Shown here in pieces: positions 1 through 11,911 of a DNA stretch of 64,000 nt (within the stretch, counting starts at the first letter, position 1; each line of letters starts with the position of its first letter). A program made the translations under genes and the position numbers. The stretch lies in NCBI GenBank assembly GCA_001910725.1, contig MJGA01000010.1, forward strand, positions 620,001-684,000. The letters run 5' to 3'. Below the pieces are notes generated by a model that saw only the letters and a list, made by a program, of their open reading frames with translations, had not been told where the DNA came from and made no database searches. Source of the stretch: Phanerodontia chrysosporium. Lineage: Eukaryota > Basidiomycota > Agaricomycetes > Polyporales > Phanerochaetaceae.

Positions 1-157
1 GATACCGCACGTGTGCGCATCACGTGACCGCCGTATCACGTGACCGGCCCCGAGCCTAGGGCTGTCACTCCAGCGCTTCTGCATGTCACAGTTCGGAGTA
101 ATCGCTTCTGTCACCTGCTGCCCCTAACCCTAAGGGTTGAGACGAAAAACTGTGACA
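1..157 (-). repeat. Gypsy LTR terminal fragment (cut by the window edge)
   Basis: These 157 bases match the last 157 bases of the two complete LTRs at 52411-53010 and 59320-59479, with two differences seen by eye. It ends in TGTGACA like them. The sequence after it is LINE, not the polypurine tract found inside the element, so this is either a solo LTR or the outer LTR of an element extending off the left edge. It carries three CACGTG sites (8-13, 21-26, 37-42) and the telomere-like palindrome found in the other copies. Confidence 0.9.
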
Positions 158-1275
158 TTTTGGCGTCTCGGCGCGTCCAAACTTTCCTGGCCCGCGATGC
201 GCGGCACCGGGTGGCTGTGTACTGGGTCCCTTCTCATGTGGATGGTGACACATGCCGCACGCACGCCACGAGATACAACGCCCGGGTTGACAAGCTGGCC
301 GGCGACGCCGCCCAGCGTGCGGCACAGCCCGACTACGTGTCCTGGTCGGCTGCACGAGCGGTCGGCCTGCAGCGCGCGGACCGCGCATGGCGACGACACA
401 TGTCCCGGGTGGACTACCGAGGGCACTCCAACCTGCTCCTCCGTGCCGAACACCGGCTCATCCAGCCCTCCCGTAGGAACCACTTCCTTGCGAAGTTCGG
501 TACCAATCACCGCAAGTACGCTCGGCTCACGCGGTTTCTCTCAGGACACTACCCCTGCGGGGAGTTCCGCGCAAAGTTCAACCGCGAGGGATCGCGGGAG
601 TGCCTGTGCACAGGCGTGGCGGAAACACGCGACCACACCCTGTACGAGTGCGAATATTGGGTCCGCCCGAGGGGGCTTCGGGCTCCAGTCGCCCTCCCGC
701 GGCACCGCCGCCTGGAACTCGTCGCGGCGGGCAAGCAGCTGGAACTTCAGGCCAAGGAGCAGCAGGTCACACTCAGCCATGTCGAGGAATTCCTCGCCCT
801 CAACCCCTTGGTGGGCACGTTCGAGTGGCAGGACCTCATGAGCCACATCCGCGACACTGTCCTCCCCGCTCGCCAGGCAGGCGATGCTGAGTGGCAGACG
901 CCGACCTGGTTGTTCTTCCTCCAGATGACGGAGGCGCGACGGCGTTGGTACCGCGCATGGCGGCGGGCCCGGTCGGACACCCCGTTTGGCGACTGGGTCA
1001 CTGCTTACCGCCATCCCCTGCGCCACGTTGCACGGGAGTATGCCGCCATCCATGGCACCGCCGTGGAGATGCCCGCTTTCCCCGACTGGATGCTGCCCGT
1101 CCTGCGAGCTGCGGGGGTGACTGCCCCCGAGCCCGCAGACATCAGCGCCCCTGCCCCTGCAGCGGCCCGCCCCCCGGCGCGCAGGCCCCGATGCCACGCC
1201 CTGGACCTCGATACCGACACTGAGCCCGAATCCGATGCCGAGTGCGCGCCGCCCGGCGAGCCCGACGACTCCTGA
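158..1275 (+). pseudogene. LINE ORF2 C-terminal fragment: RNase H domain and Cys/His tail
   Basis: The fragment keeps the C-terminal half of an RNase H fold, visible as the motif WVPSHVDGD followed by NARVDKLAGDAA, typical of LINE-encoded RNase H. Downstream comes a cysteine/histidine cluster, CLCTGVAETRDHTLYECEYW, of the kind found near the end of fungal Tad-clade ORF2 proteins. An upstream ATG at 40 lies inside the LTR, so the apparent 411-residue product is a chance fusion and not the native start. With no RT the fragment cannot be active. The Tad-clade assignment is my inference. Confidence 0.75.
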
Positions 1276-1474
1276 CCGTCCCTCCACAGGCTTTGGCTCA
1301 CGCCGGGCCGTCGCGCGAGCCCGCCGCGCTACATGTTCGCCCCTCCCTCACGGGCCCGCGAACCCACCCCTCGTCTGCCGTTATTTCCTGTTTCCCTTAC
1401 CATTTACAGTGTACATTACCCCACGTTGGTAGCACTATAAACTCCTAGACACAAAAAAAAAAAAAAAAAAAAAA
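158..1474 (+). mobile_element. 5'-truncated non-LTR retrotransposon (LINE, Tad/I-like) 3' end
   Basis: This is the 3' end of a LINE. An open frame runs from the LTR junction to the stop at 1275, followed by about 180 nt of 3' UTR and a poly-A of 22 residues (1453-1474), the hallmark of target-primed reverse transcription. The start of the element is missing at the LTR junction. Endonuclease and reverse transcriptase are absent. Whether the gypsy element inserted into the LINE, or the junction arose otherwise, cannot be told without the sequence to the left. Confidence 0.8.
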
Positions 1475-4400
1475 GCACATCTCCAAGCAAAAGTGCGCTG
1501 CAATGGGCCCGTCTCAACTGTTCTGCTCGAGTTGCAATGGCATGGGATGCAGCTGAGGGTCGCTACGGTGCGTAACCTTCGTCTGAGGACACGCCCCTTG
1601 TCCAACTCGCACAACAGATCCTCAGAAATGGACGCAGGGGCACAATATATTTGGCTGGTGAGTTGCAGCTCCGTGTAAATCAGGACCGGACTAAGTCGAT
1701 GCAGAGGTTTCGTGTTCCGTCACCTGCTGTAGGCGACAGTGGTTCTCATGTTGCCTCGGAAGACAACGAGTTCATGTGTCAGGTAATAGCGGCTGTACTG
1801 AACGCCAACGAGGATTTCGTCCCGGCCTGCCACCAACGTGTGCCGGAAAGCGTCTCATGTCTCGACGAGTGCCAATCATCACCCCTATGCACGACGCCAC
1901 GGGTGATCAGCCAGCTCGCGGGACCACTTACGTCGCTTTCTGGACTCATTATGCGCATGCCCGTATGCTAACCAGCCGGTAGACCCCTTGATACCCGCGA
2001 TACGCACGCTCGGAGCGGTCTCCCACACGTCGTCTCGATATTCGCCGGTGCATCGATCTTCCCTTGGTACATTGCTCGGCCAACTCATGGGGTGCATCCT
2101 CGCCTCGCGGTGCGCTTCATCCTAGGCAGGTCGCACGGTCTCGGTCTCGCCGTGTCCAGTCGAGACTCGTGTCGCGGAGGCAGCTGAAGCCGCGGACACA
2201 CCCTCCGTGCTGCATTCTGGGTCTCGACCCGTTGTTTGCATTCCGCTCCGGCCGCCGACAACAACGCCTTTTTGTTGTTTGCACGCGCGCGCCCGTCGCA
2301 GCCCCGCCCTCGCGAGCCCCATTCTCGCAACGCTAGCCGAGACATCGGAACAAACTCTACTGGACACGCCCGCCACGTCGCCCGCAGCCCGCCCATTCAG
2401 TGCGCTGCTGCTTGCTGTGTGCCACCTACGTCAGGACCCCCGGCGCCCGTCGACGCCTCGGCCGCGGTGTCGTCTGAGGCGCGGTCCTGCGGTGCTGTTG
2501 CCAGATTACGTCGCAGATGCATAACGACGGGAGCGCTGGAGGGCCGGCTCGGTGTGTGCAGGCCGCACGTCCTTCCAGATCCGCTCAGCTGGTGGTCCAG
2601 ACACCCGTGCAGGGCCGCCGCTCGACGCTATTCAGTCGCATCTCTGGCAATGCAAGGGCTCGGGACATGCACGCTGGCGCCTGCTCTGGGCCCTCGGATC
2701 GCCAGGCGTCACACTCCGCGGGTGTCCCACAAGCCAGCAGCGCGGGATCTCGACAAGCAGACGTCGGATGACCTGGTGTGCGGCGGTGGTCGTGTATCGA
2801 TCCATCGACCCGACCCAGGCCTCTTGCGCACTGCCCACGAGCACCCGCACGCGACGCAAGGTCCCCGCAGGGTGGCCCGCGCAGGCCCTCGCAGGCACCC
2901 CTCGAAGCACCGCGCGATACGCGAGCTCTTCCCACCCCGCAATGGACGCCCGCGCCTCCGTGCTCCGCGCGCCTCGTCTTCCCACCGTGCTCACGCGACC
3001 ACTGCTCGCAAAGCACCCTCCCGCAAAGCGTGTCGTCTGACCCCGGGTCGTGGCCGCCTCCCCAGGCGCGTGGAGGGCCCAGCCCCGCACGCACAGGAAG
3101 CTGTGCAGGCGGCTGCGCCTCTTCGCCAGGGTCCCCTCCTGGCGTCCATTCCTGCCGTCGCCATCCACCCGCGCAGGGACGCACCCTGAGGCCTGCACGC
3201 CCCCCACCCGTGTGCTGCGGCAGCATTCCGGGGTCACCGTGCGTGCGCCGCGGGCCCTCCCAGGCGTCCCCAAACGGCCGCTAAAGCGCATGGCGACGGG
3301 CCCAATCCGGGAACGCGACCGACACTAACACGCAAAGAGGATCGCCTGCAGGCCCAGAGGGCGAGCGTGCGCGTGCGTCTCGGCCTCCTGTGCACCGGCG
3401 CCGAGCTGCTCCTGCAGCGGATGCAGCGGTGTGGCGCGGTGCCTCAATTAGGCCCCGCGCGGGCAGACGAGCACGCGCGGCTCGCGATCGGGACCCGCGC
3501 CCTGATCGACGCCGCCGCCCGCCCAATGCCTGTGCGATCGGGCGCGAGCGGCCGCTGCGCCCAACGCCGCGCCGCGCCCCGAGCTGGTGCAAGGCTGGTG
3601 CGCGTTGCGGGCGGGCGACGCGCCCCCGACACGTGAATTTCTGCGCCCGGCCTGCGCGAATGGCGCGTTTTCGCAGGGGCACCGGTGCCCCTGCGGCCTG
3701 CGGGGGCGGGTCAACTTTCGCGGGCTGTCCGACAGCGTCGCACTTGGCCCTGGGCGGACGCTTGCTTCGGGCTGCGCGCACACGACCGAGCCGCGGCGGC
3801 TCCCATCGTCCGTTGCCTGCTTCTTATTTTCCCGCGCCGCCGCGCAGTTGCACAGCGTTGGAACGCTCCCATTTTTTTTTCCCCTTTCTCCTGGGCCTGG
3901 GTTTATCCCTCCGCCCGAGATTTGTGTCCGCCCCGCCGTTGGCCCGCCCTCCGAAAGCTCCGAATTTGAATGGCGCCCCCCGGCGCTGCGTTGGCCCGAT
4001 CGACGACGAGCGAAACGCGGCCCAAAATAGCAAGGTGCTGCCCAAACTGGGATGGGGCTCTTCCGCCCGCGGCTCGTCATGGACAGCGAGGCGGAGGAGG
4101 GTGTTCTCGTCGACATGACGTCCAGAAGGCAGCGTCGCTTTCCCTGGCATCACTGCGGCTCCCGCTGACAGCGAGTGGACGACAGCACAGCGCGATGCGC
4201 TCATGCACAGCGTGCGCCCTCCATCGGCGCCTATCTGGCCACCAAGCAGGTCGCACGTCATCGCGTGCGACGTGGCCCGCCGCCCGCCCGCTCCTCCAGG
4301 AAATTTTCGCCCCTTTTGGCCCTGACGCAATGGCATGCTTCTGGATGAACGTAACAGCTGTAGAGCAAGCTTTTTTTTGTGCGAGACGCTGCTGTGCTGC

Positions 4401-7400
4401 TAACGACGAATTTCACTGCGTGTCAAGCCCCCCGGCCGCGGGTCGTTGCCACCGGAGGCCCCGCCGAAAGCGTCGGCCGCGGGCCACTTGCGATCTCCCG
4501 GACGGCACACGCCGACGCGGCCTGCACACGATCTTCCTGTCTTCTAGCCACACGGACGATAATCGCGGTTGTCTGCGGAACATACAGGAGCACAGCACGA
4601 GGGGCGTTGCCGGGCCAGCAGATTCACAGCACGTGTTTTTTGTGTCCGCGCGGCAGGGCAATCCCAGAAAACAGGCGCATCAGATTCAGAGACAGACGAG
4701 GAGGCCGCGATCCCTGATTACCTCGCGATCGCCCATTTTTTTTTCTTTTCGTGTCTGCTGATTTGCGGCAGATTGCGGTGCAGCAACAGGTGCGGCGCGT
4801 CCTTCTGGCGGGCCCCCGCTAACTGTCGGCAAGGCGGGCCAGCCGAACGAGCTAGCGCAGCCAATCGCCCCTGCACGAGGCACACCAAGCAGCATCGATA
4901 AACGAGCGCACGGCGGGCCACCAGCCGGCCGCCCGCCAGACGTCCCCCGGTGGGGAGCTCGCAGCCCAGCCCTCTCCGTTCGCGCTCCAGCCAGCGCCCC
5001 CAGCGCCCCAGCGGATCGATGCTCCATCGATTATCCTCGAATTTGATCCCGAATTTGAGACCCCCTCGACGCGACAAAAAATGGCTGCGCGCTGATTGGC
5101 CGCCGCCGCGGTCACACGAGCGCGTCGCGAGGAGGACGACGCGCCACGCCGCGACCCGACGGCGTGGCCCCGGCTCTCGGTCTCGGTCGTGGGTTGCGGC
5201 AGCGGCACCTGCGAAGGCGGCGTGCGGCATTCCGCGGGCTGCTTCGCCCCCTTGGCCCGCCTGCACGCGCGCGCGCGCGCGCCGGGCCAATCGTGGCGCG
5301 GCGAATTGTGTCGACGATGGTCGCGTAGATGGAGATGTTCCGCTGCATATTACCCGTATCCATCAGCGCATTAAGCTGGTTTCCCCAAACGGCAACGAAG
5401 CAGTCCGAGGATGCAGTGTCGAGCGGGCGAGGCCGCTGCGGTTGTCGGCGCGCCCCTTCCCCGCAGGAACGCGTCCCGCCCGGGTGCAGAGAGGTGGGCG
5501 GCAGTGGCCCCAGCGCGCCACGCGTGCGCCTCCCGCGGTTCTGCAGAGAAACCGGCGCTCGCTACGCGCAGGGCCTGGCCGGTCAGCCAGTGGCCACGCG
5601 CGGAGGACGCACGCATGGTCCGGACCGGCGCTCCCAGCCCGACGCCCAGCGCGCAGCGGGGCGCGGCCGCGGGAGCCGGGACGCACGGGCGACACGGGCG
5701 TGCGCCGGCGGCGCGACCCTGGGGTCTGTCGCCGCGCGTCGGGCACAGGCAGGCCCCGGCCCGTGCGGCGGGGCGTGCAACAGGCCAATCGCGCTGCGCG
5801 CGAAGACGCCATGGCGGGCCCCGAGGCGTGATGGGTACGCCCGCGCGAGCCCCGCCGCGATGCGCCGCCACAACGCCCGCGCGACGCGTGCCTGGGCTGT
5901 CGGGCCGGTGGGGCGGCGCTGTGCACGCGCGGCTGGCCAATGGGGGGCGCGTGCTGTGCCCGGGAGGCGTCGCAGGATGTGGTTTTCGCTGTCGTTTTCG
6001 TCCCTGCCGTGCAGCGTGATCGGGTGCGTGGGGCCGGAAGGGGCACTGGGTGTTCTCGCCTGTCGTTGTTGAGAGCGAGCAGGGTTGGGCCGGGCGCACG
6101 GGTTGTGTTGTGTTGGGGCTTTGCTTGGCCGGTGAGGCATGGGCTGTCATACGCGCGCGGGGTTGCAATGACGACTGGCCGCGGAAGCAGCAGGCGGACG
6201 GGCGGCGGACGTTGGCTTGTGGACAGGAAGCACGGCACCCGCGCTTGCGCACCGCGCGGGCACGAAGGTTGCCGGAGGCAAGCGTCCGGAGAGAAAAGGT
6301 TCGTCGTGCCGTCAGGTCGAGTATATTGCGAAGAGGGGACGATCCAGAGCGGGCGGCGCCGGCGCGAGCTCGTGATTACAGCGTCCGGGCGTGGAAGACG
6401 ATGCACGCACCGCAGAAACCTCTGCGGGCACGCTTCACGCGGAGCGAGGGGCGCATGGCAACGCCCTCCGAACTGCTTCCTGCGCGCGCCGCGGACGCAG
6501 CAACAGGCATGCCTAACGCACCGGGGCCGGCACCGGCCGCAGGGCAGCGTGTCCGCATGCGTGCGGGGGCGATCCCGAGGATGCGCCGCCGCGTCGCGCG
6601 CAGTGGCATCTGATGCCTGCCTGGGGGCGACGGCCGTGCGGGGATTCCCGCGGCGCGCTGCTGCGGGCGTGCGGGGGACCAGCGGATCGTCGGCGGGCTG
6701 GAAGGAGGGCAGGACCCCCTGCAGGCCCGCGGGCGGGCGCGCGGGCTCCTGTCAGCGTTGCTCTCGGATGCCGAGACACGGTTGCGGGGCAACTCTAACG
6801 GACGAGCCGCACAGCGCGCGCCAGGCGTCCAATGGGCTCGCGGCGGAGCTGCGCGCGCGCGCCACAGGGAGGGCTGGCCCTGTTGCGCGGGCATCATGCG
6901 CTAGTGCGGGCGAGCCTGGGCGTGGAAGACGGCGGAAGAGGCCAGTCGGCGCAGGGGCCGCCCTCGCCGCGGTTGGCGTGCGCATCGCGTGCGAAGCCCG
7001 CGGCACGGGCACTCGAGAGCGCCGCGTTGTTCCGCTGCAGCGCTGTGCGGGCGCGCGTGGGAGCGCAGGAGGCCTCGCTAGGGATAGAGTGGCCAAGAGG
7101 GGGCGGATGGTGCGCGACGATGCCGTGAGCAGGCGGGGATCAGACGCACGGGCGGGCCTGGGATTGGCCGCGGCGCGTACGCAAGAGGAGCAAGGGTCGG
7201 GATCAGGCGTGCGCGACCTGATGTCGTCGTCCACGCGACACCAAACGCCGCCCCCTGGTGCGCTTTGTCGCCGCGTCGTCGACGACCTGGCCACAGGGCT
7301 TTCGTCTCTGCTGGCCGTGCATGTGCTGGCGCGGCGCATGGGCGACGAGATGACCTCAACGGGCGCGGCTTGTCAGAGGATACGTACGTCCGCACTGGGC

Positions 7401-7976
7401 GCATGTGCCTCGCTGATATGTCTTTTGGTTGCTATCAGCGTCGGCGACGGTGACGTGGGAGGATGCAGGGTCCCCGTCGCTCGGACGCCGTGGACGACCT
7501 CGGTGGGCTCTCCCCACGTAAAACCGTTTGTCCGCGCCGCCTTTCTCCAATATTTTCTTCTGCTTTTCTCCATCGTCTCCGCACAGTGCACCATGCCATG
7601 GGGTGGCCCGTGCTTTTGCCGGCGAGGCCCAGGGCGGCCGCCCGGGCTGGCCGGCTGGCCGGCTGAGATTCGGCGACAAAGCGGGCGGACGGGCAAAGTC
7701 TAATTCGGACTGTTTCCGGACAGGCAAGCATCGTGGCCCGGATCGAGATCTGCGATGCGCGATCTGACCAATCCGATCTCAACAGTAACCGAACCAATCG
7801 CGAAGACGATGGGCGTCTGCTGCTGGTTACATATACTCTCGCTGCAACTCCGGGATCCGCTACTCTCGAGCCCTGTCTCGATTCCCTCTCCACCACACGC
7901 CGCCCTCTCCGCCGCACCGACCTGTATAATTCCATAACTTATCCTCCTGTACAACATACACTTTACTCCCCACAAC
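1475..7976. other. GC-rich region without a recognisable gene
   Basis: About 6.5 kb with no protein I recognise. Several long open frames exist, the largest at 5940-7703 (+) and 2236-3189 (+). Their translations are dominated by Arg, Ala, Gly and Pro without domain-like patterns, as expected from GC-rich DNA with few stop codons. The + strand is C-rich at about 2.2-3.4 kb and G-rich at about 6.0-7.4 kb. Three T-tracts lie between (about 3869, 4371, 4733), and a (CG)n run sits near 5266-5282. The last few hundred bases are probably the promoter of the FYVE gene. Confidence 0.5.
5266..5282. repeat. (CG)n simple repeat
   Basis: An uninterrupted alternating C/G tract of about 17 bases within GC-rich non-coding DNA. 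A similar tract lies at 10397-10415. Such tracts can adopt Z-DNA, but nothing here shows a function. Confidence 0.8.
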
Positions 7977-9170
7977 ATGGCCGCCATCGTCGCCCGTCTT
8001 GCAGGTCTCTCGCCACCATGCCACGAGTCCAAGGACACTGACAGTGTCCTCTCTGCTCAGGGTGCGTGCCATCCTGTCTTCCATGCTACCGCACGCATCT
8101 AACCACGCCACGCAGACACCTACCATTCAGCTGCCAGCAGCTCATCACACGCATACGACACCCGTTCGGTGCTGTCGGATTCTGCCGTGCCATCCTCCCC
8201 AAGCGAAACCCCGTCCATTCCATTCCGGCCTGCCGGGCTCCGCCGCAACGAGCACCTCGCCGTACTCCTTCGGAGAGATCTCTGGAAGGCAAGTATCCCG
8301 TTGACATCACCACACGTGTCCAACCTAATCTCCGTCCCTCCCTCCCAACAGCCCGACTCCCAGGCCACGCGCTGCGACACATTCCTCTGTTCCAAGAAGT
8401 TCTCCATCTTTGAGCGCAAACACGTACGTACTCCGTCGAACTCAATCACCTAGAGGCGCTCCGTGCTGACCGTTCCCTGATAGCACTGCCGCAAGTGCGG
8501 AGGCATATTTTGTTCGGCATGTTCCACTCGCTCAACACTGTTGCTCGATGTGTCGAACCTTCCCTTCATGAACCCGCCGCGGAACGTCTCTATCAAGGCG
8601 TTCGATTCTCCCGAGTCCCCTGTCGTGCTCTCCCGCGTCTGCGACGAGTGCTACGACCAGATCCACGGAAGCCACACTTCGCGCTCGACACTCCTCAAGC
8701 AGCGTTCTCAGTCCCTCCAGTGGGATGCCGACACCGCCTCTTCTTCCTCCGTCTCGAGCTCGCCTCGGACCCCGCCGACGCCCCTAGACGGCTCCGCGCT
8801 GCTGCCCATGCCCATGCGCCGCCCACTCATCCGCGCTCACACCTCGCCACGCATCCCGACAATCTCGCGGCCGCCGTCGCCCCCGCCAGGCGTGTCGCAG
8901 GAGCTCGCCGCGTACCCGCTGTGCCACGCCTCCGCCATCTGCAAGGCGACCGGCGGCGGGCGTTGGGAGCCGAAGCCCGTTGTGCAAATCGTCGGCCCCC
9001 GTCTGCCCGGCTGCAAGGCCGAGTACGAGATCGAGATGGAGCGCGAGGAGGCGGAGATGCGCCGCCTGAAGGCGAACCCGATCATCCGCGACGGCGACTT
9101 CCAGCTGCGCGCCGCGCGCGAGTTTGAGCCGCGCTCCCTCTGCGGGCCGATTACGCTATCCACCTTCTGA
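7977..9170 (+). CDS. FYVE zinc-finger protein
   Basis: FYVE domains bind phosphatidylinositol 3-phosphate on endosomes. Predicted exons are 7977-8061, 8116-8288, 8352-8423 and 8484-9170, giving about 338 residues. Splicing assembles a full FYVE signature at about residues 85-170: WKPD, two CxxC pairs, the basic motif RKHHCRKCG, and RVCDEC at the end. Intron 2 uses a GC donor (GCAAGT at 8289) with a normal CAG acceptor; the frame and the WKPD motif require it. After the finger comes a Ser/Pro-rich linker and a charged C-terminal segment of about 90 residues that I do not recognise. There is no RING domain, so it is not a Pib1 type. The ATG at 7977 is the first in frame and follows a CACAAC context. 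TATA-like sequences lie about 150 and 55 bases upstream. Confidence 0.85.
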
Positions 9171-11911
9171 AGACCTTGCCTCCCCGTCGTCCTCGGCGGC
9201 CATCCTGTCCCTTCTTGCATGCGCCCGACTACTCTGCTCTGCAATTTGTATATGCCATAATATGCTCCACCCTTTTCCCCTCCTTTGCTCACTGCGCTCG
9301 TTTTCCGGCTCCTCTCCCTATGCTACTACTACGGACTCGCGTACATTGTTCCCCTTCACGGCGCCCTATCGCGGCTTGCGACGGCGCCGACCCGATACCA
9401 CCTGTTGCCCGATGCTATACCTGTGCCATATGTGTCGCTCTTATCCTTATTGCTGTCCTCCCTCTGTACACCCTCGTCTCGGCTGCTGTGTCTCTTTTGG
9501 TATATTACTGTAATTGTAGGAATCTGACTGTCTGTCTTTGCGGGGGGTCTCCTGTGCGTAGTCTAGAAATTGCATATGTGGTTGTCCTCACTTGCTCTCC
9601 TGTGCCAGCGTGTCATCGGCCCTCGTGGCATCTCGTGGTGACGACGATCTATGCGTCGAGGTCTGACACCTACGCATGGCGGTCCATGACGCACATGCCA
9701 CTCTCCTGCCGACGTGCCCGCCGCTATCGATAATGCGCCTCCCACAGGATATGAACGGCACGGTTTCTCACCCAGGGGCCAGGCCCCGTCCGAGAGGTGC
9801 TGATTATCGCCGGGAGACTCTCTCTCCAGACATTCCATTCGGTTATGCGTGTGTGTACGCACGGACGATACATGAAAACTCTGGCTGCGCGTGGCGCGGC
9901 CGCATGTGCGCACGAGACCACGTACGCTGCGATGGGGAGGGCAGGAGAGCCGCTCGCGAGTGGCCTCTCTCTTCCCCTCGAGCAGCGCTCTCTCGTCGTC
10001 GAAGCGACGTCGCAACGTCCGTCAGACGTGCCGCGGACGTAAAAGGTCACGCACCGCGCCGCGCGTTCTGGGCCCCCTCCCGGTTCGCGACGCCTGTCTT
10101 TTTCGTTTGTGTCTTTTTTACGCGGGCGAGGCGGTCCGTGGCTGTTGTGTCGCGGCGGGCGGGCATGAAGCAGGTCGCCGAGGCCCGTCGCGCGTCGGCG
10201 CTGGCGCGCGGCGGTGCGGCGCGGCGCTGGGCGACGTCACGTCCATGCGCGAGGGGGTGTGCGCGAACGCCACGCGTCCGCCGACGCGCCCGGGCTGCCT
10301 GGCGAGGCAATGTGTTCACGCACCATCGATTAACGAAGAGCTGCCCTCCGCTGCAAGGTCGCTCGCAGAGGCCCCCAGCGTGCCGGGCCCGCCGAGGCGC
10401 GCGCGCGCGCGCGCGTCTCGGGCGTCCGCCGTCTGAGCACTCCAGCGCGTGGGCTCGCCGGAGCCGCATCTGGCGAGTCGCGCGGGCACGCTGCGTGCCG
10501 CGTGGCTGATGCCGGACGCTGTCGTGCGCTGCTTCCATTCCGGGCGTGCTCTCGCGCGGAGGCGGGTCCTCGCGGCGGCATGCGCGCGTGGCGATGCGAA
10601 CGGGGGGTTGCGCGGCGCCCTGCGCTTTCGGTGCGTGCACAGCGGGGCGCGTGGCCTGCGAACGTGCCACGGACGCGCGGTGCGGAACCCTGGGAGGGGG
10701 GGGGGGCGTGCAGGGCCCCGGATGCGTCCGCCGCACGGAGCACGAAGGCGTGAAGTGCGCAAGGGCCCTGTCCTTGTGCTGCGAGGGCTGCGAGGGCTGC
10801 TCAGCTGGCTCTGCGCTACACCACCACGCGCGCCCGCGACGAGCTTCCGGCGGAAACGTGTATCTAATCGCCTGCCAAGCGGCCACATCTATCACAGAAG
10901 GGACAGATGCACGCGCACTCCCCGCCCACAGGCAGCAGCAGCAGCAGCGCGGAACAGCTGGAAACGCTCGTGCCAGTTGGCAGTTCGCAGCGGGCGCACA
11001 GCCCGCGTCCGGCCGCTTGCGGGGCCATTGTGGCGGTGGCGGCCGGTGGCGGAGCCGGCATGATTGCTCGGGGGCGGACGGATGGTGGCGCCGCATGTGT
11101 TTTCTGACACTCGATGATGATCAAGCTTCAAGGTGCGATAGGCAAGATGGCTCTGCCCGCCGCATGAACGAGAAGGCGCGTGCACCGCAGTTTCTGAGGA
11201 AAGACGGGACGCCGCCCCGCCGTCCATTTGTGGAGAGCTGCGGCGCGCTGTTGATACCAGGCGATGACGCCCAGGTCGGCCACTCGATACGCGCGATAGA
11301 CACAGTGGAGTGTTGTGGGGACGTAAGAATGCAGAGCTATCAACTCAGGGAGCGTCTGCATGTTCCGAGGAGGACGTAAGTGCGTCCATTGTGTGGTAAA
11401 GCAGCAATGTTCCCTCTCGAACTTGGCATGTAGGACACATCGGACGAGTAATGCTTGCATACAAGTCTTCGTCTTGAGGCCCGATACAGGTGGTCTCGTG
11501 AGCAACGTGCATGCGAGGCCATCGATGAACGTTACGTTGTGCGCGGGCGATCATAACTTGTTTGCTCAAGGAGCGAGTGGAGGAACGCTACGATGCCGGT
11601 CATCAGAACATCGGAATACTGAATTACGACCTTAATGAACCGTGAGAATTACGTTCAGTGCTGCAAGTCGAGAGCGTCCTGGCCAAGGAGCAAGGGTCAC
11701 TGGGACAGCAGCGCGCGTCGAGGATCATGACCGAACGGTCACGTCATCCTCTGCAAGGAGGTCATCTGGCACACCTCGGGTGCAGCGCAGGGCGTCTCTG
11801 CCGACCGTAACAGCACGCGCGACACAGCACCCAACTGGGGGAACGCGCCTGGGCAGAAGCGGACGCTGCACTCACACAGGGCCGCGCTCCGGCGCCCCTG
11901 TGTGGGGAGGC
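9171..11911. other. Intergenic, mostly GC-rich, no gene recognised
   Basis: The first 500 bases are pyrimidine-rich and probably hold the FYVE 3' UTR. From about 9.9 to 11.1 kb the DNA is GC-rich, with a (CG)n tract at 10397-10415, an 11-G run at 10696-10706 and a short CAG repeat near 10933. Open frames of up to 349 codons exist on both strands but overlap each other and are Arg/Ala-rich without domain patterns. The last few hundred bases may contain the 3' end of the gene on the - strand at 11912. Confidence 0.5.

Noticed and set aside
40..157. An ATG giving an N-terminal extension of the LINE protein
   Set aside because: These bases are LTR sequence; the fusion is accidental.
2236..3189. 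A 317-codon open frame on +
   Set aside because: Low-complexity translation typical of GC-rich non-coding DNA; competing frames overlap on both strands.
5940..7703. A 587-codon open frame on +
   Set aside because: Arg/Gly/Ala-rich with no domain pattern, in DNA so GC-rich that stops are rare; overlapping frames on both strands are similarly long.
10047..11096. A 349-codon open frame on -
   Set aside because: Arg-rich, no motif, overlaps long frames on the other strand; GC artefact.
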